DNA of 64,000 nucleotides from Trichinella spiralis (taxonomy: Eukaryota > Nematoda > Enoplea > Trichinellida > Trichinellidae): contig CM012953.1 in the NCBI GenBank assembly GCA_000181795.3, positions 79,504-143,503 of the forward strand, written 5' to 3'. The notes under the pieces were generated by a model. The model ran no database searches and was not told the origin of the DNA. It worked only from the letters and a program-made list of their open reading frames with translations. This document shows, piece after piece, positions 13,101 through 23,700 of this stretch (its first letter is position 1; each line of letters starts with the position of its first letter). Position numbers and translations under genes: made by a program.

Positions 13101-15562
13101 ATCTCAGCAGTGATGAATTTTTTTCACGAATGTTCGGAATTGGCTCTATTCCTTTTCCTCCATATCACAATCAAATGAACTGCACCTGGCTCATCAGTGC
13201 TCCCGAAGGACACGTGATTGTTTTCAAGTAAATTTCTATGTCTGTGATTTTTCTTTACTTCTTTTACAGAGCTTGTTGTTTCGATCATTTATTTCAATCT
13301 AATTTTGACAACATTTTTCAGATTATCTCAGCTGAGCATTGAAGAAACCGACTACTGTGAATATGATTTTTTGCAAGTTCACGATGGACTGACAACAGCG
13401 GATCGTTCATTGGGAAAATATTGCGGTTCTACGTTGCCTGATCGTGCCGCAAAAAGCACAAGCAATCACATGCTAGTGCGATTTATCACTGATGCATCAC
13501 TGACCGAACCAACAGCTTTCGAAGGAACAGTCACAGCAACGCCCGGTAAAAAATAGACAGACAACAACCAAGAATGAGTGAAAACTGTTTCAGGACCTGA
13601 AATGGGATGCGGCGGTTCGATAAACGTGACCACAGCGGGAACAATTCGCTCACCAACTCAAGAAAACAGTGCACTGTATCCAGCATATTTAGACTGTCAT
13701 TGGATTCTGCTAGCACCGATTGGTCGTGTGATCAGCGTGCAAATTGTCGAATTTTCTTTGGAAGCAAGCAATTTGCCCATGTGTTTCGACTATCTTGAAG
13801 TAAAAAATGATGCTCAAGCACCATTTTTACCACCCAACAACAGATTTTTTCCCGTTCAGATACAGGATGGTCATTATGACAGTGGCTCGTTGATTGGCAA
13901 ATATTGTGGAACAATGCAACCATGGCGATTTACCACTTCGACCGACAAATTGCAGCTTCACTTTGTCACCGATGATCAAATAGAATCCACCGGATTTGTG
14001 TTGAAATATGAACTGAAACCAGGTAATAATAATTTGCATGATTTCCATTTGAAAAATGAACGTCAATTTGTTTTCGAAACACGTGAAGCACTGTGCGGCG
14101 CTGCGTTGACACCGCTGAAGCAACGTCAGTTTGTCCATCACACGCAGAGTGCGTCGAATCATCGTTGTCGTTGGGGAATTGAAAGTGCCGGCGATGGCAA
14201 GAAGCTGCTTGTTCAAATTGTCCACCTGAATGTAGAACCAGCCGAAGATGATTGTTCCACTTCGTATATAGAAATTTCTGAAACACCAAAAGTTTGTTTT
14301 CAAAAGCATTATTTTTTCATATTTATAATTGAAACGAATAATAAATAATACTTGCATATTTATTTGAAAGTGTTAGATGATCTTTTCTCTTCTCATTTTT
14401 ATATTTTTTTTTTATTCAAGGATAAAAATGCTCGAAAATTCCGCGACTGTGGTACATCAAGTGGTTTCAAAATTTACTCGAAAAAAGCCATCCTGATCAC
14501 ATCCGCGCTCAGCACGCTACCAATGAGTAGAATCAGCTTCAACATCAGCTATCAGATGATCGACGGTCGGTGACAATTTTAAAATACTCTCGAACTGCTG
14601 TGAAATTTACTGATTTGTCGTTTGTTTTTGTTTAATTTTTTATTTCATGACAACATTCTCTACTCCTTTTCAGAATGTAACGAAACTATTGCGGTGGCGG
14701 TGGATCAACAAGACGGTGAATTGACCAGTCCGAATTATCCGAACAGTTATCCCCACGGTGCCCATTGCACTACAACACTGATCGCAGCGCCGAATTACAA
14801 AATTCGACTTTATTTCAACGCGTTTCGATTCGAACCAGAAAGAGGACAGTGCAAAAATGACATACTGACTGTATAAATCTGCTTTTTTTAGAGTGGAAAA
14901 AAATCTTGCATATTTAATTATTATCACACTTCAGATCAGTCAACCGAACAGCAAATCTCTACAATACTGCGACACCAACATACCGCCAACGTTGACTTCG
15001 AAAACAAATCAACTGACGTTGCATTTCAACACGGACAATTCAGTGGCTTATCAAGGCTATTCGATCACTTACTTGGTCACGGATCAAGGTAGGCACGCAG
15101 GCATGCGATTACAAATATTTTTTTTCATCCGTTTCAGACTGCGGTGGCACTATACAACTTGCATCCGGTTCCATAACGAGCCCGAATTATCCGGGCGATT
15201 ATCCGCCGCGTGTACGCTGCCGGTGGCTGATTTCCGTTCCACGGGGCAGTTGGATCAGTTTCCACGTGGCGCATTTGAAAATGGATCCTGCCTGCGATGA
15301 CCAATCAGATCGTCTCGAGCTACGGCCAGTAAACGTCGACAACCAGGAACCGCAAATCTACTGCGGCGAGCAGGTTCACAAACGGCAAGAAATATTTTTT
15401 TTTTCTAATTGTAAATTTTCCATTTTACAGCAACCGTCCACTGGTGTGATCATGATGAGCAATCAAGTTGAAGTGCTGTTCACGTCGGGTGATTCCAAAG
15501 CGAACAGTTATGAAGGTTTTCGACTGAAATTCCACATCATCGATCGAGCCGAAATGCACTGA
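279..15562 (+). CDS. CUBN: Cubilin-like multi-EGF / 27-CUB endocytic receptor (5' end outside window)
   Basis: This multi-exon gene enters from the left edge; the first visible exon is 279-438. Conceptual splicing gives one partial EGF module, five complete EGF modules and 27 CUB domains, ending at TGA 15560-15562. Introns are mostly 45-100 nt; the one in CUB6 (about 4029-4311) is longer. In vertebrates cubilin is a peripheral membrane endocytic receptor (intrinsic factor-B12, albumin and other ligands) that has no transmembrane helix and is anchored by amnionless. No hydrophobic anchor is seen at this C-terminus (it ends ...RAEMH), which fits that architecture. Vertebrate cubilin has 8 EGF and 27 CUB domains, so roughly two EGF modules and the N-terminal trimerisation region probably lie upstream. 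Bases 1-278 are AT-rich and read as an intron. The cubilin assignment rests on domain order and count; the ligand in this organism is unknown. Confidence 0.9.
1199..8975 (+). other. CUB domains 1-14 of the cubilin-like protein
   Basis: Approximate domain starts are 1199, 1811, 2284, 2850, 3261, 3855, 4568, 5076, 5615, 6319, 6907, 7371, 7845 and 8437. Most begin with C-G-G or a variant, then show G-x-I-x-S-P-N-Y-P, C-x-W, an acidic turn before C-x-x-D-(Y/F)-(V/L)-E, then (Y/H)-C-G, and end with G-F-x-(L/A)-x-Y. Several are split by an intron at the same place, directly before the (I/V)-x-D-G motif. CUB6, CUB8, CUB9 and CUB13 are divergent: CUB8 and CUB9 lack the usual Y-C-G, and CUB13 (from 7845) starts MGGDLEG where a cysteine is expected, so its first disulfide is probably absent. 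Confidence 0.85.
9027..15562 (+). other. CUB domains 15-27 of the cubilin-like protein
   Basis: Approximate domain starts are 9027, 9515, 10008, 10509, 11013, 11482, 12015, 12586, 13083, 13607, 14092, 14674 and 15139. CUB15, 17, 20, 23, 24 and 27 are close to consensus (for example GCGG, SPNYP, DYVE, KYCG). CUB19 and CUB25 are the most divergent. CUB24 contains an intron of about 60 nt (near 13800-13858) whose length leaves the frame open, so a naive ORF would read through it; by analogy with neighbours YLE joins directly to IQDG. An intron near 15376-15430 interrupts CUB27 (GEQ joined to QPSTG). The intron inside CUB22 holds a short CAA run near 12738-12761. Confidence 0.82.
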
Positions 15563-16059
15563 TACACACGAAAATATTTGAAATTATTGTTTTTTAATTT
15601 AATAAATATAAAACACCAATAAAGTAAGATTGATCATCTTGTTATTTACTATAATACTCACTCAGTAGTGGTAATGGATGTGGGCAATAGAAAGTGATCA
15701 TTCGACATTTTTGGGTATGCCAAAAAAGTAAAAAAAAATTCGCAGTGCTTATAAAACTGAGCTAGTGGAAATGAACAAGATAAATTGCGTTTATATGCTA
15801 ACTGAGAAAATTGAGCTTTTCGTTGTCGTTTTCTGAACTACAAATCAAACACAAATCGAATAAATGAATAGCTGCTAGAAGTGCCGAGAGCAAACAAACA
15901 AACGAACGAAAAAGAAAAGAAAACAATCAAATTTGGCAGTTTAATATAAAGTGGAAAGATTAGATTTCTGGGAAAAAAAAGAAAATAAATAAATAAATAA
16001 ATATGCTTACCCCCTCCCCTCTTAATTTGTAATAATTAATTATTGCTTTTAAAATTCTA
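15563..16059. other. Cubilin 3' UTR / convergent spacer to ILK, with poly(A) signals
   Basis: Two AATAAA hexamers (15601-15606 and 15618-15623) follow the cubilin stop by about 40-60 nt and are the likely plus-strand cleavage signals. The rest is AT-rich with an AAAT-type microsatellite near 15983-16003 and a C-rich patch near 16009-16020. ILK ends from the opposite strand at 16060, so this is a convergent 3'-3' spacer. I see no gene in it. Confidence 0.6.
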
Positions 16060-18445
16060 TCACTGGGCCATCTTTTCCAAAATTGGAATCACCTGGTCAA
16101 AGTTGGGTCGTTTGCCTGGTTCCTCGTTCAAACAAATTGATATCAGTCGGCTGGTGTTGCGTCCAATTCCGGGCGGGATGTTCACTCGAAGACCTTCAAC
16201 GGCTATCTGCAGAAAAAAGGAAATATGAAATAAGCAACAAACAAACAAACAAACAAACATGAAATTTGTTCATCAAATTTCTCTTCTACCACAACAAAAA
16301 AGTAAAAAATACTTTCCCAAATCTTACTTTCATTCCAATCTGCATTGGTGACAAATCAGCAAACGGTACTTCTCTGGTGCACAATTCCCAAAGAATGATA
16401 CCGAAACTCCACATGTCAGCTGCTTTGAAATTGATTTCATTGAAACGCTTTTGCAACGCTGAAAAACATTTCCACAATATACATGAATAAATAAATAAAT
16501 AATTAATTAATTGATTAAATAACCTTCCGGTGACATCCAAGCTGGTGAGTAGAGTCGATTTTTTTCTTGGAAAGAAAATTTCGTATCAGCCATATTCAAC
16601 TTGGCGCACAGATCTTCGTCGATCACCACATGATCACTGTTCAAGTAGTAACGAGCGATTGGTGGATCCAACGAGTGCAAAAATGCCATTCCTCTGGCAA
16701 TGTCGATTGCAAATTTCAACGCCTGAGCGTGATCTACTACAATGCCACTTTGTTCGTGCAAAATGTTATACAACGACCCAAACGGCATATACTGGGAAAC
16801 GACCACCAGATTGGGCGGCTGATTGCAACAAGTCAGCACAGGACAGACGTTGGGATGTGAAAAAATTCTAAAAAGGCCAGCCAAATCAAAATATCAAAAA
16901 TATTCATAATTCATCATTTTAACCTCAAACGGGGGTATTCTTCTTGGAAATCGCGCGATTTCCGAGGCGTCACTTCACGCAAGTTCAAAATCCGTGCCAC
17001 AATTTCGTTACCTTGCCAAGTGCCACGCCAAAGCTTAACAAAAAAAATTAATCAGTAAACAAACAAACACCATCCTCCAACAGAAAAAAAAACATGGAAG
17101 AGTGAAACAAGCAAGCAACGTACTTCTCCAGTGGGACCGTCAGAAATTTTGATCTGCAACTGAAGCTGGGCAATATCGACTCCAGAATAACGTGAAAGCG
17201 TAGCATCACGACTTCTCGTTTTCGTGCCCTTCCAACTCTGATCACGATACGGAAGTCGATAATTCAAATCTTGTCCACAATTGACCGCAGTTTCTAAATT
17301 CACAGTCAACAATTAATGCACACAAAGCGAACAGCTAAATTGTACAAATACGAGTCAAAGTTCACCAATTACCGCAAATGTGCTTAGCGATGTTACTTCT
17401 GCATTTGTCAACCGGCGTATCTCCGTATTTGTTGCAAATGCCCACCGACGCTCCATGACGAATCAAATCCTGAATCAAAGCGATTTAATTTAATAAACAA
17501 CAACAATGCAATTTGGATAAAATAATTATTCGAATAAGCAAAAAAAACAGTTCACAAAAGCAAGAAAAAAAAAGCATTTTATACAAAACTAAAATTAAAA
17601 AAATAACTCAGTCTAATTTATAATTCAAAAAGTTTTTGAAACAAACATTTTGAAGAATTTAAAATAACTTTAAACTTACAAATAAAAGTATGAATGATCG
17701 GATAAAAAAAACAAATTATTTTTTTATCAATTGAAATTGATTATTCGGTAAATGGTGGTAAACAGAAAATTATCGAATTTGTATTTTGCACTACGAATGA
17801 AAACAGTCATGTCGGTGGAATGAAATTTGGCGAAAAGTAAATGCAAAACTTCTTATTCAATATCAAGTTTTCGTTTAATGAATGTGAATAATAAAAGCAA
17901 GTGCAGTTGCTGTGTTACTTCGGCTATTGCTTCATAACCCCAGAAACAAGCGTAATGCAACGGCGTGTTGCCATGTTCATTCACAGCGTTAACATCTGCT
18001 TTGTGGGCAAGCAACTGAAAGCAGTTTGAAAATGAAACGGCCAAGCCGAAATGGAACAAACAAACAAAATCAGCATTACTCGATGTACAATGTCACGGTG
18101 GCCATGAGCGCTTGCCAAGTGCAAAGCAGTATCGTCGCCAATGTTGGTGGCGTTGATTCGAGCTCCTCGGACCAACAGCATGTCCACAATGTTCATGTGA
18201 CCGCCCTTGGCCGCCCAATGAAGCAACGAAAATCCATGGTCATCGCTGAAAACAGAAAAGAAAAAACCCCCCAAACAATTGTATTGTTTCACCTGTTGTG
18301 TCCGTTTCAAAATTTACCCAAGATTTAAATCATGTTCGACGTCATCAAGCCACACTCGCACTTGGAAGGCGTTTCCTTCGCGAACCCAACCGAACACATC
18401 TTCCAAAATTATTGGAACATTCGGTTTAGACAGTGTCAGTGTCAT
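16060..18445 (-). CDS. pat-4: Integrin-linked kinase (ankyrin-repeat pseudokinase)
   Basis: About nine exons on the minus strand, with ATG at 18445-18443 and stop TGA at 16062-16060. The N-terminal exon (18445-18321) gives MTLTLSKPN then [15 protein letters not shown]. Ankyrin repeats follow in exons near 18246-18085 ([16 protein letters not shown]), 18013-17922 ([15 protein letters not shown]) and 17471-17372. The PH-like linker and pseudokinase domain are in 17295-17124, 17034-16925, 16867-16525, 16459-16328 and 16206-16060. Diagnostic ILK strings include [48 protein letters not shown] and PILEKM at the end. ILK scaffolds PINCH and parvin at integrin adhesions and muscle attachments. HRD and DFG are absent, as in all ILKs. 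The position of the ATP-contacting lysine reads VARILN, an arginine. A 450-nt intron (17472-17921) is the longest. Confidence 0.93.
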
Positions 18446-18555
18446 TTTTTCACTCAACGAGATAAAGATTTCAGTTTAAAATAACAGATAAATGCTGCAG
18501 CGACCCATCCCAATATCATTTTCCACACACGCCTTTGCAAGAAAAATGCAACATC

Positions 18556-18599
18556 CTACAGTAAGAATATCATGACGATTAAGTGTTTTCTTACTGTAG
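18556..18599. repeat. Perfect 12-bp inverted repeat upstream of ILK
   Basis: CTACAGTAAGAA at 18556-18567 is exactly reverse-complemented by TTCTTACTGTAG at 18588-18599, with a 20-nt spacer. It lies about 110 bp upstream of the ILK start codon. It could form a hairpin in RNA or be the remains of a short transposon end. Function unknown. Confidence 0.6.
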
Positions 18600-18949
18600 T
18601 ACTGGGGGAAATTGTGTAAATTAATTTACAATTTGAATCTTTTCATTTATAAAATGTCCAATATTGAACCGATGTTTCGCATAAAAACTTAATTCTGATA
18701 AATAATTTTTATAGTAAAACTGTCATTACTCTGCACAATTTTTTTCAATAAAATGAAAATATATTTTAGTGAAATGTAATTTTTTTAAAAAAAAATTTTT
18801 TCTACAATTTCAAAGCGTTGCGTTGTTTGTTTTGAACAAGTTGAATTTCAAAGTGAAATGTAAAATTAACCAATGTTTGTTTAACTCTTTGAAATAGAAG
18901 CAGAGATTAGAAATTTTCAAGGAATTTTCATTCATTCACAAGAGACAAG

Positions 18950-18970
18950 TTCTTCTTCTTCTTCTTCTTC
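18950..18970. repeat. TTC trinucleotide microsatellite
   Basis: An uninterrupted run of about seven TTC units lies in the region upstream of ILK. Confidence 0.85.
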
Positions 18971-19123
18971 GTGTGCAGTAGTTTTAAGTTGATTGCTATT
19001 CAAAAATGTTGCTTACGAAGCGGCTGTTCATTTTTCCAATTGATCAAACATGCCAGCTGTTCAAATTTTCAACAAACATCAAGCTAATCGCCCATTTGAG
19101 CTTGCTAGCTAACTATAGCTATT

Positions 19124-19142
19124 TCTCTCTCTCTCTCTCTCT
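19124..19142. repeat. TC dinucleotide microsatellite
   Basis: About nine to ten TC units in intergenic DNA upstream of ILK; polypyrimidine on the plus strand, GA-rich on the ILK strand. Confidence 0.85.
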
Positions 19143-20747
19143 ATGATAACGGCAACGAAGCGAAAAGTAGCGATTGATAAACAACACATCTTCTACACTG
19201 ACTTGAATGAAAAGCTGTCACAACTTTATCTCAAACAAATTGACAACTAATATTTATATCTTTATTTTGAATAATATTTCAAATGTTTTCTTTTTTAATT
19301 AAATTTTTTCAATTCTTACCTATCCATGAATGAATAAATTAATATCTGTTGTTGTTATTCAGATGATTTTTTTTTCAAATTTTTTGTTTGCATTTAAATA
19401 TCACTTTCCCATTTATTTCTTCCAGTCAAGCGTTGAAATATTTTTCAAATATTTACACACGCAATATGACCGACCACTTTTCGTTGCTTTTCAATGGAAA
19501 ACAGAAAAAAACTTTAAACAGATGAGCTAGCTGCCTTTAAACGAATGGAAAAAAAAACAGAGATTATACTTTATTTTTGCAATATATGTAACGTAACCGT
19601 TGAAAAATTATATTATTTTCGGAAAAATAATAAATATCCAACAATCTCAAATTGGTGAAACTTCACGCCCACATACTTTACTTTCAATTTTATAATTGCA
19701 AACATTTTTTAATTGAAAATATTTTTTAACAATCAGTGAATAAATAATATTCGTTTTAAAATATCATTAACAACTAATTCTTTTCTATTCAATCCAATGC
19801 GTTCTTTTTCATTTGTCAATTTGTCATTTAAAAATAATTCAGCCAGATATTAAAAAAAATGTTCCACAGTGCACACAGTAAATAACATCCACCATGTTTT
19901 ATTATTACTAATTGTTATTGTTCATAATTATGAACATCGATGATATATACTACACTGGACTATACCATAACTGAACAGTGTTCACATGAAAAGGTTCCTC
20001 TCTTCTGGGATCAGATTTTCTTTAAAATGAAAACATAAAAACTTTTTCTGAATCATAGGGAAAAGCTTTGAAAAATAAGAAAAAATAACGGAAAAAGGAA
20101 AACGGAATATGGATATTTATAATATATAGTGTTGGTCTTCGCAAGAGGAGCAGAATGGGTTTGGATTGGAACAATGTTTGTGACGAAACGAGTCGAAAAA
20201 GGACATAAAAGAAAAATATATGCGGACAACAGCAATGCAAATTCAGCACCTCTAAAATAAGTAGGGGAAAGGATTGAGTTGAAAAGAAAAGCCAAAAGAA
20301 TATAAGATACAATATAAATGAACAATAGTAATCAGAGGGTTGTTGTTGTTGGTTTTGTTTTCACGGTGAATAAGAATAGGCGCCTTTTTTTCTTAATATC
20401 AAAATAAAACAACTAATAATCGTGTAACATAATAAAATATAATATAATAATACAACGCCTTGGGGATAATGGAATTCAGACGGTTCGAAAATAACAACAA
20501 GAAACAAGCAATCGAGTAAATTATATTATTATTATTCTCTTTTGATCAGCATGCATGATTTCCAAAAAGCTATGTCATTATTCATCTGCGTTTAGTAGTA
20601 GTAGTAGTAGTATATATATAATGTGTGCGTAGGTAGAAACAATCAAAAAAGCCAGTTGTATAATAATAACTATTATTATATAAGGTGATCAAAAAAATAG
20701 TACAAATATAAAAATGAGGAACTGCTAACAAATCAATTCATTTCAAT

Positions 20748-23700
20748 TCAAAGAGGTTTCGTAAAATTGACCGGAAATACTCCACGCTGACCAGTAGTTT
20801 CCAGAACACCCATCAGCCAACCTTCGTCCTGAATTGATAACAACAACAACAACATTACGTGTGTAAATGAATTATAAAATTTAAAAACAATTCAACTATA
20901 TTAACCTGATCTTCGGGATTTTCGTAGGGCACTACTAGAATCACTTCGCCAGCTTCGAAACTCAACTCATCCGTATCCTCAGCAGTGTACCGATGTGACG
21001 CACGCACTTTGTACAGTACATCATGGACAGTGGTCGAATTCGCCTTGACCGTTTCTCCGTTGTTCTCTTTTACATTTCCATTTTCAGTCACAGGCGTTGA
21101 CTTGGAACTTTCGTCCGTTTCATTAGCGAATGGATTATTTTCATCCGAATCCCCTCTGGTGTCCTGAGAAGAATACAAAAATAAACAATTTCACACTGAT
21201 CCAATTAATATTAATAATAATATTTTCATTTATTTTGATTTGTTTTTGATCACTTTCAACGTTGTTGTCTTCTTCACTGTCGGTGAATTGGCCAACAATT
21301 TGGAATCATCGCTCGTCAACGATGCAACTTCGTTGTTCACTTCAGCTGCTGGTGTTGTAGATCTATTCAACAATGAACATCGACTGTTCAAGTCGTCGGT
21401 GTGATTCAGCGAATGAGAAACTACTGAAATAAATAATATTAAATAAATTGCCAATTAAACAAACAGACAAACAAATAACATACCGTTAAATTTTGGAGTG
21501 ATCATATCACGTATTTCCGTGAGCAACTAGAATAAACATCAAAAAGCAGTAGAATAATATTTGATAAGATAGATAAATTATATATATATACATATTTTTC
21601 TTTTTAATTAAAACTTACTTACCTTAGCAGAATCACAGTGGAAATTACATTCAGCCGAGAACATGGATTGCAAATTATTAACAAAAAATGTGTACCTCCT
21701 GTATAAATTGAAATGAATATCAAAAAGAATAATAAGCAAGCATTGTGTGCAATCAGCCAAAAAAAAATCACTTCCACCCACCCGTCATACAACACAGGCA
21801 ACTCTTCGGAAAGCTCATTGTTGATGTCATCGTAGAGCTTTTTCGCAACAGCTAATTCTTGTTGAGCTTTTTGCACTTTCACGTCGTCCGGCTTCTTACC
21901 GTTGCCAACCACCGACTCATAGCTATGCCGTGCACTGTCGTAGTCGACCAATTTTCGACCTCGTTTGGCAATTTTCCCCTACAACCTCAAATTCGTATTG
22001 GAATATTTGTAAATTCAATTAATTAATTAATTACAAAAACCCCAAAAAGTGAATGAAGCAAAGAATAAGTATACCTTCAAATCGACAAACTGAGAACAAT
22101 ACGAATTCAACGGATTCAAAGCTTGATCAATCAATTTTTCACAAAATTCATCCCAGAGCAATTCAATTGACTAAACAGAAAGAAAATTGCATGAAATGAA
22201 ATGAAATGAAATAAATATGAATAAAAATTTGATTAAGAAAAAAAACACTCACGTGGCTAATCGCTCGAACGTGATCAGATCCAGTCCATTCAGAATCGTA
22301 CACTTCTCGAACAGCTTCATAATATCCTCGGCTAGCTTGGGCGAGAGCTAGGGAAAAAGTCAATGAAAAATAAAAATCCATAATTATACACTGTAGGGGG
22401 AAAAACAACTTTTTTTTCTTCTATTCAAAAAATACCTTTCATGCATGTAATGTAGTTGCGAAGTTCACGCTGCAAACGCTCGGCATTTTTCTACAAAAAA
22501 AGGGATTCACATTCTCATTATTATAAACATTCACAAGCAACTCGCAATGCAGTAGAGAATTTAATTTAAAAAATTACAATCAATCGATCGATCGATTTTC
22601 GCGAGTGAAAAAGAAGCAATTTAATAAATCAAGTTCTCATCAATTTAATATTACAAAACACAATATACTGCCCCCGTCAAAGGTTTACCAAAAAAAGAAA
22701 TAATTTAGTTCCTTTTCATGGGGTTTCCCAATTTTAAAATTTAATCACATTCACCAGTTTGGTTTGGGGCATTTCGTTGGATCAATTTTGCAAATTCACT
22801 AAGCGAAAATGAAATTTACATTATCGCACATTACGTTTGCTGCTGCTTTACAAAAAACAAACATCCCGCATAAATTGTAACAAATCAAATCTAATCTAAT
22901 CTAATCTAACTTTTCTTCTCCATTGAAACAGAATATGAATGTATTTTTTTCACAGATAACTTCATTAAAAAGAAAAAAGCTGTTCCACCCCAATTCTCGT
23001 CATGCAGTTTTCATGATAAACACATCAAACAGTGTCAAATGATGCGAAACTATTATTGCAACACAGCCAGGTTAAATTGCAATCAACAACAATGATATAT
23101 GATAATATTAGAATATTACTGTAGTAATATGATCAATTTCAACAATTTGATAGAATAACCATCTCTGACACTGGTATGTTTGTTGTCTTTGTAACAAGTC
23201 GCAACTGTATTTTATTGCTACTTTGCATAAAAAGACCATCTCTAATTTAGGATTCATTCTGAAACAATCAGCTTTTACAACTGTTGCCAACGATTCGAAT
23301 CCAACACTAATTTTTTTCAGATATTCAATTCAGCTTTATTAAAAACTAAATGTTTTTTCCTGCCTACTTTTTTTTGATGCATTGGCACATTATCACCCCA
23401 GAAAATCTTTCGCATTTTCACCACACTTCTCTTTATCATTTATATGATCAGAAAAATCTTTTACTAACACAAAACCAACAACAACGTAAAAAATATAATA
23501 CCAGTAATAAATATCATCTTATTTTTCACTTTGATGAAACACAAAAATCAAAAAAAGCTATTAAAACCAGATTGTAGAACAAAAATGCACCAAACATATC
23601 ACTAGTTTGCTGCAGTGCTAAGCCGACATACGCAGCTTGGTATTACGGTTAATTTGAATTTTTCTTTCATCTCGCATTTCACGAATTTACAATAAATAAA

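Larger units (their letters stand above)
18446..20747. other. Intergenic region between ILK 5' end and amphiphysin 3' end
   Basis: No convincing exon was found. The right part (about 20000-20747) is probably the amphiphysin 3' UTR. The left part should hold the ILK promoter; it contains a perfect 12-bp inverted repeat and simple repeats listed separately, and a GTA/TAG run near 20593-20611. Short open frames on the minus strand at 20022-20325 are low-complexity and not protein-like. Confidence 0.5.

Noticed and set aside
13827-14357. 176-codon minus-strand open frame
   Set aside because: Antisense shadow of cubilin CUB24-25 exons, which are clearly coding on the plus strand.
23285-23305. GATTCGAATCC, resembling a tRNA B box
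   Set aside because: No A box at the proper distance and no cloverleaf stems could be drawn.
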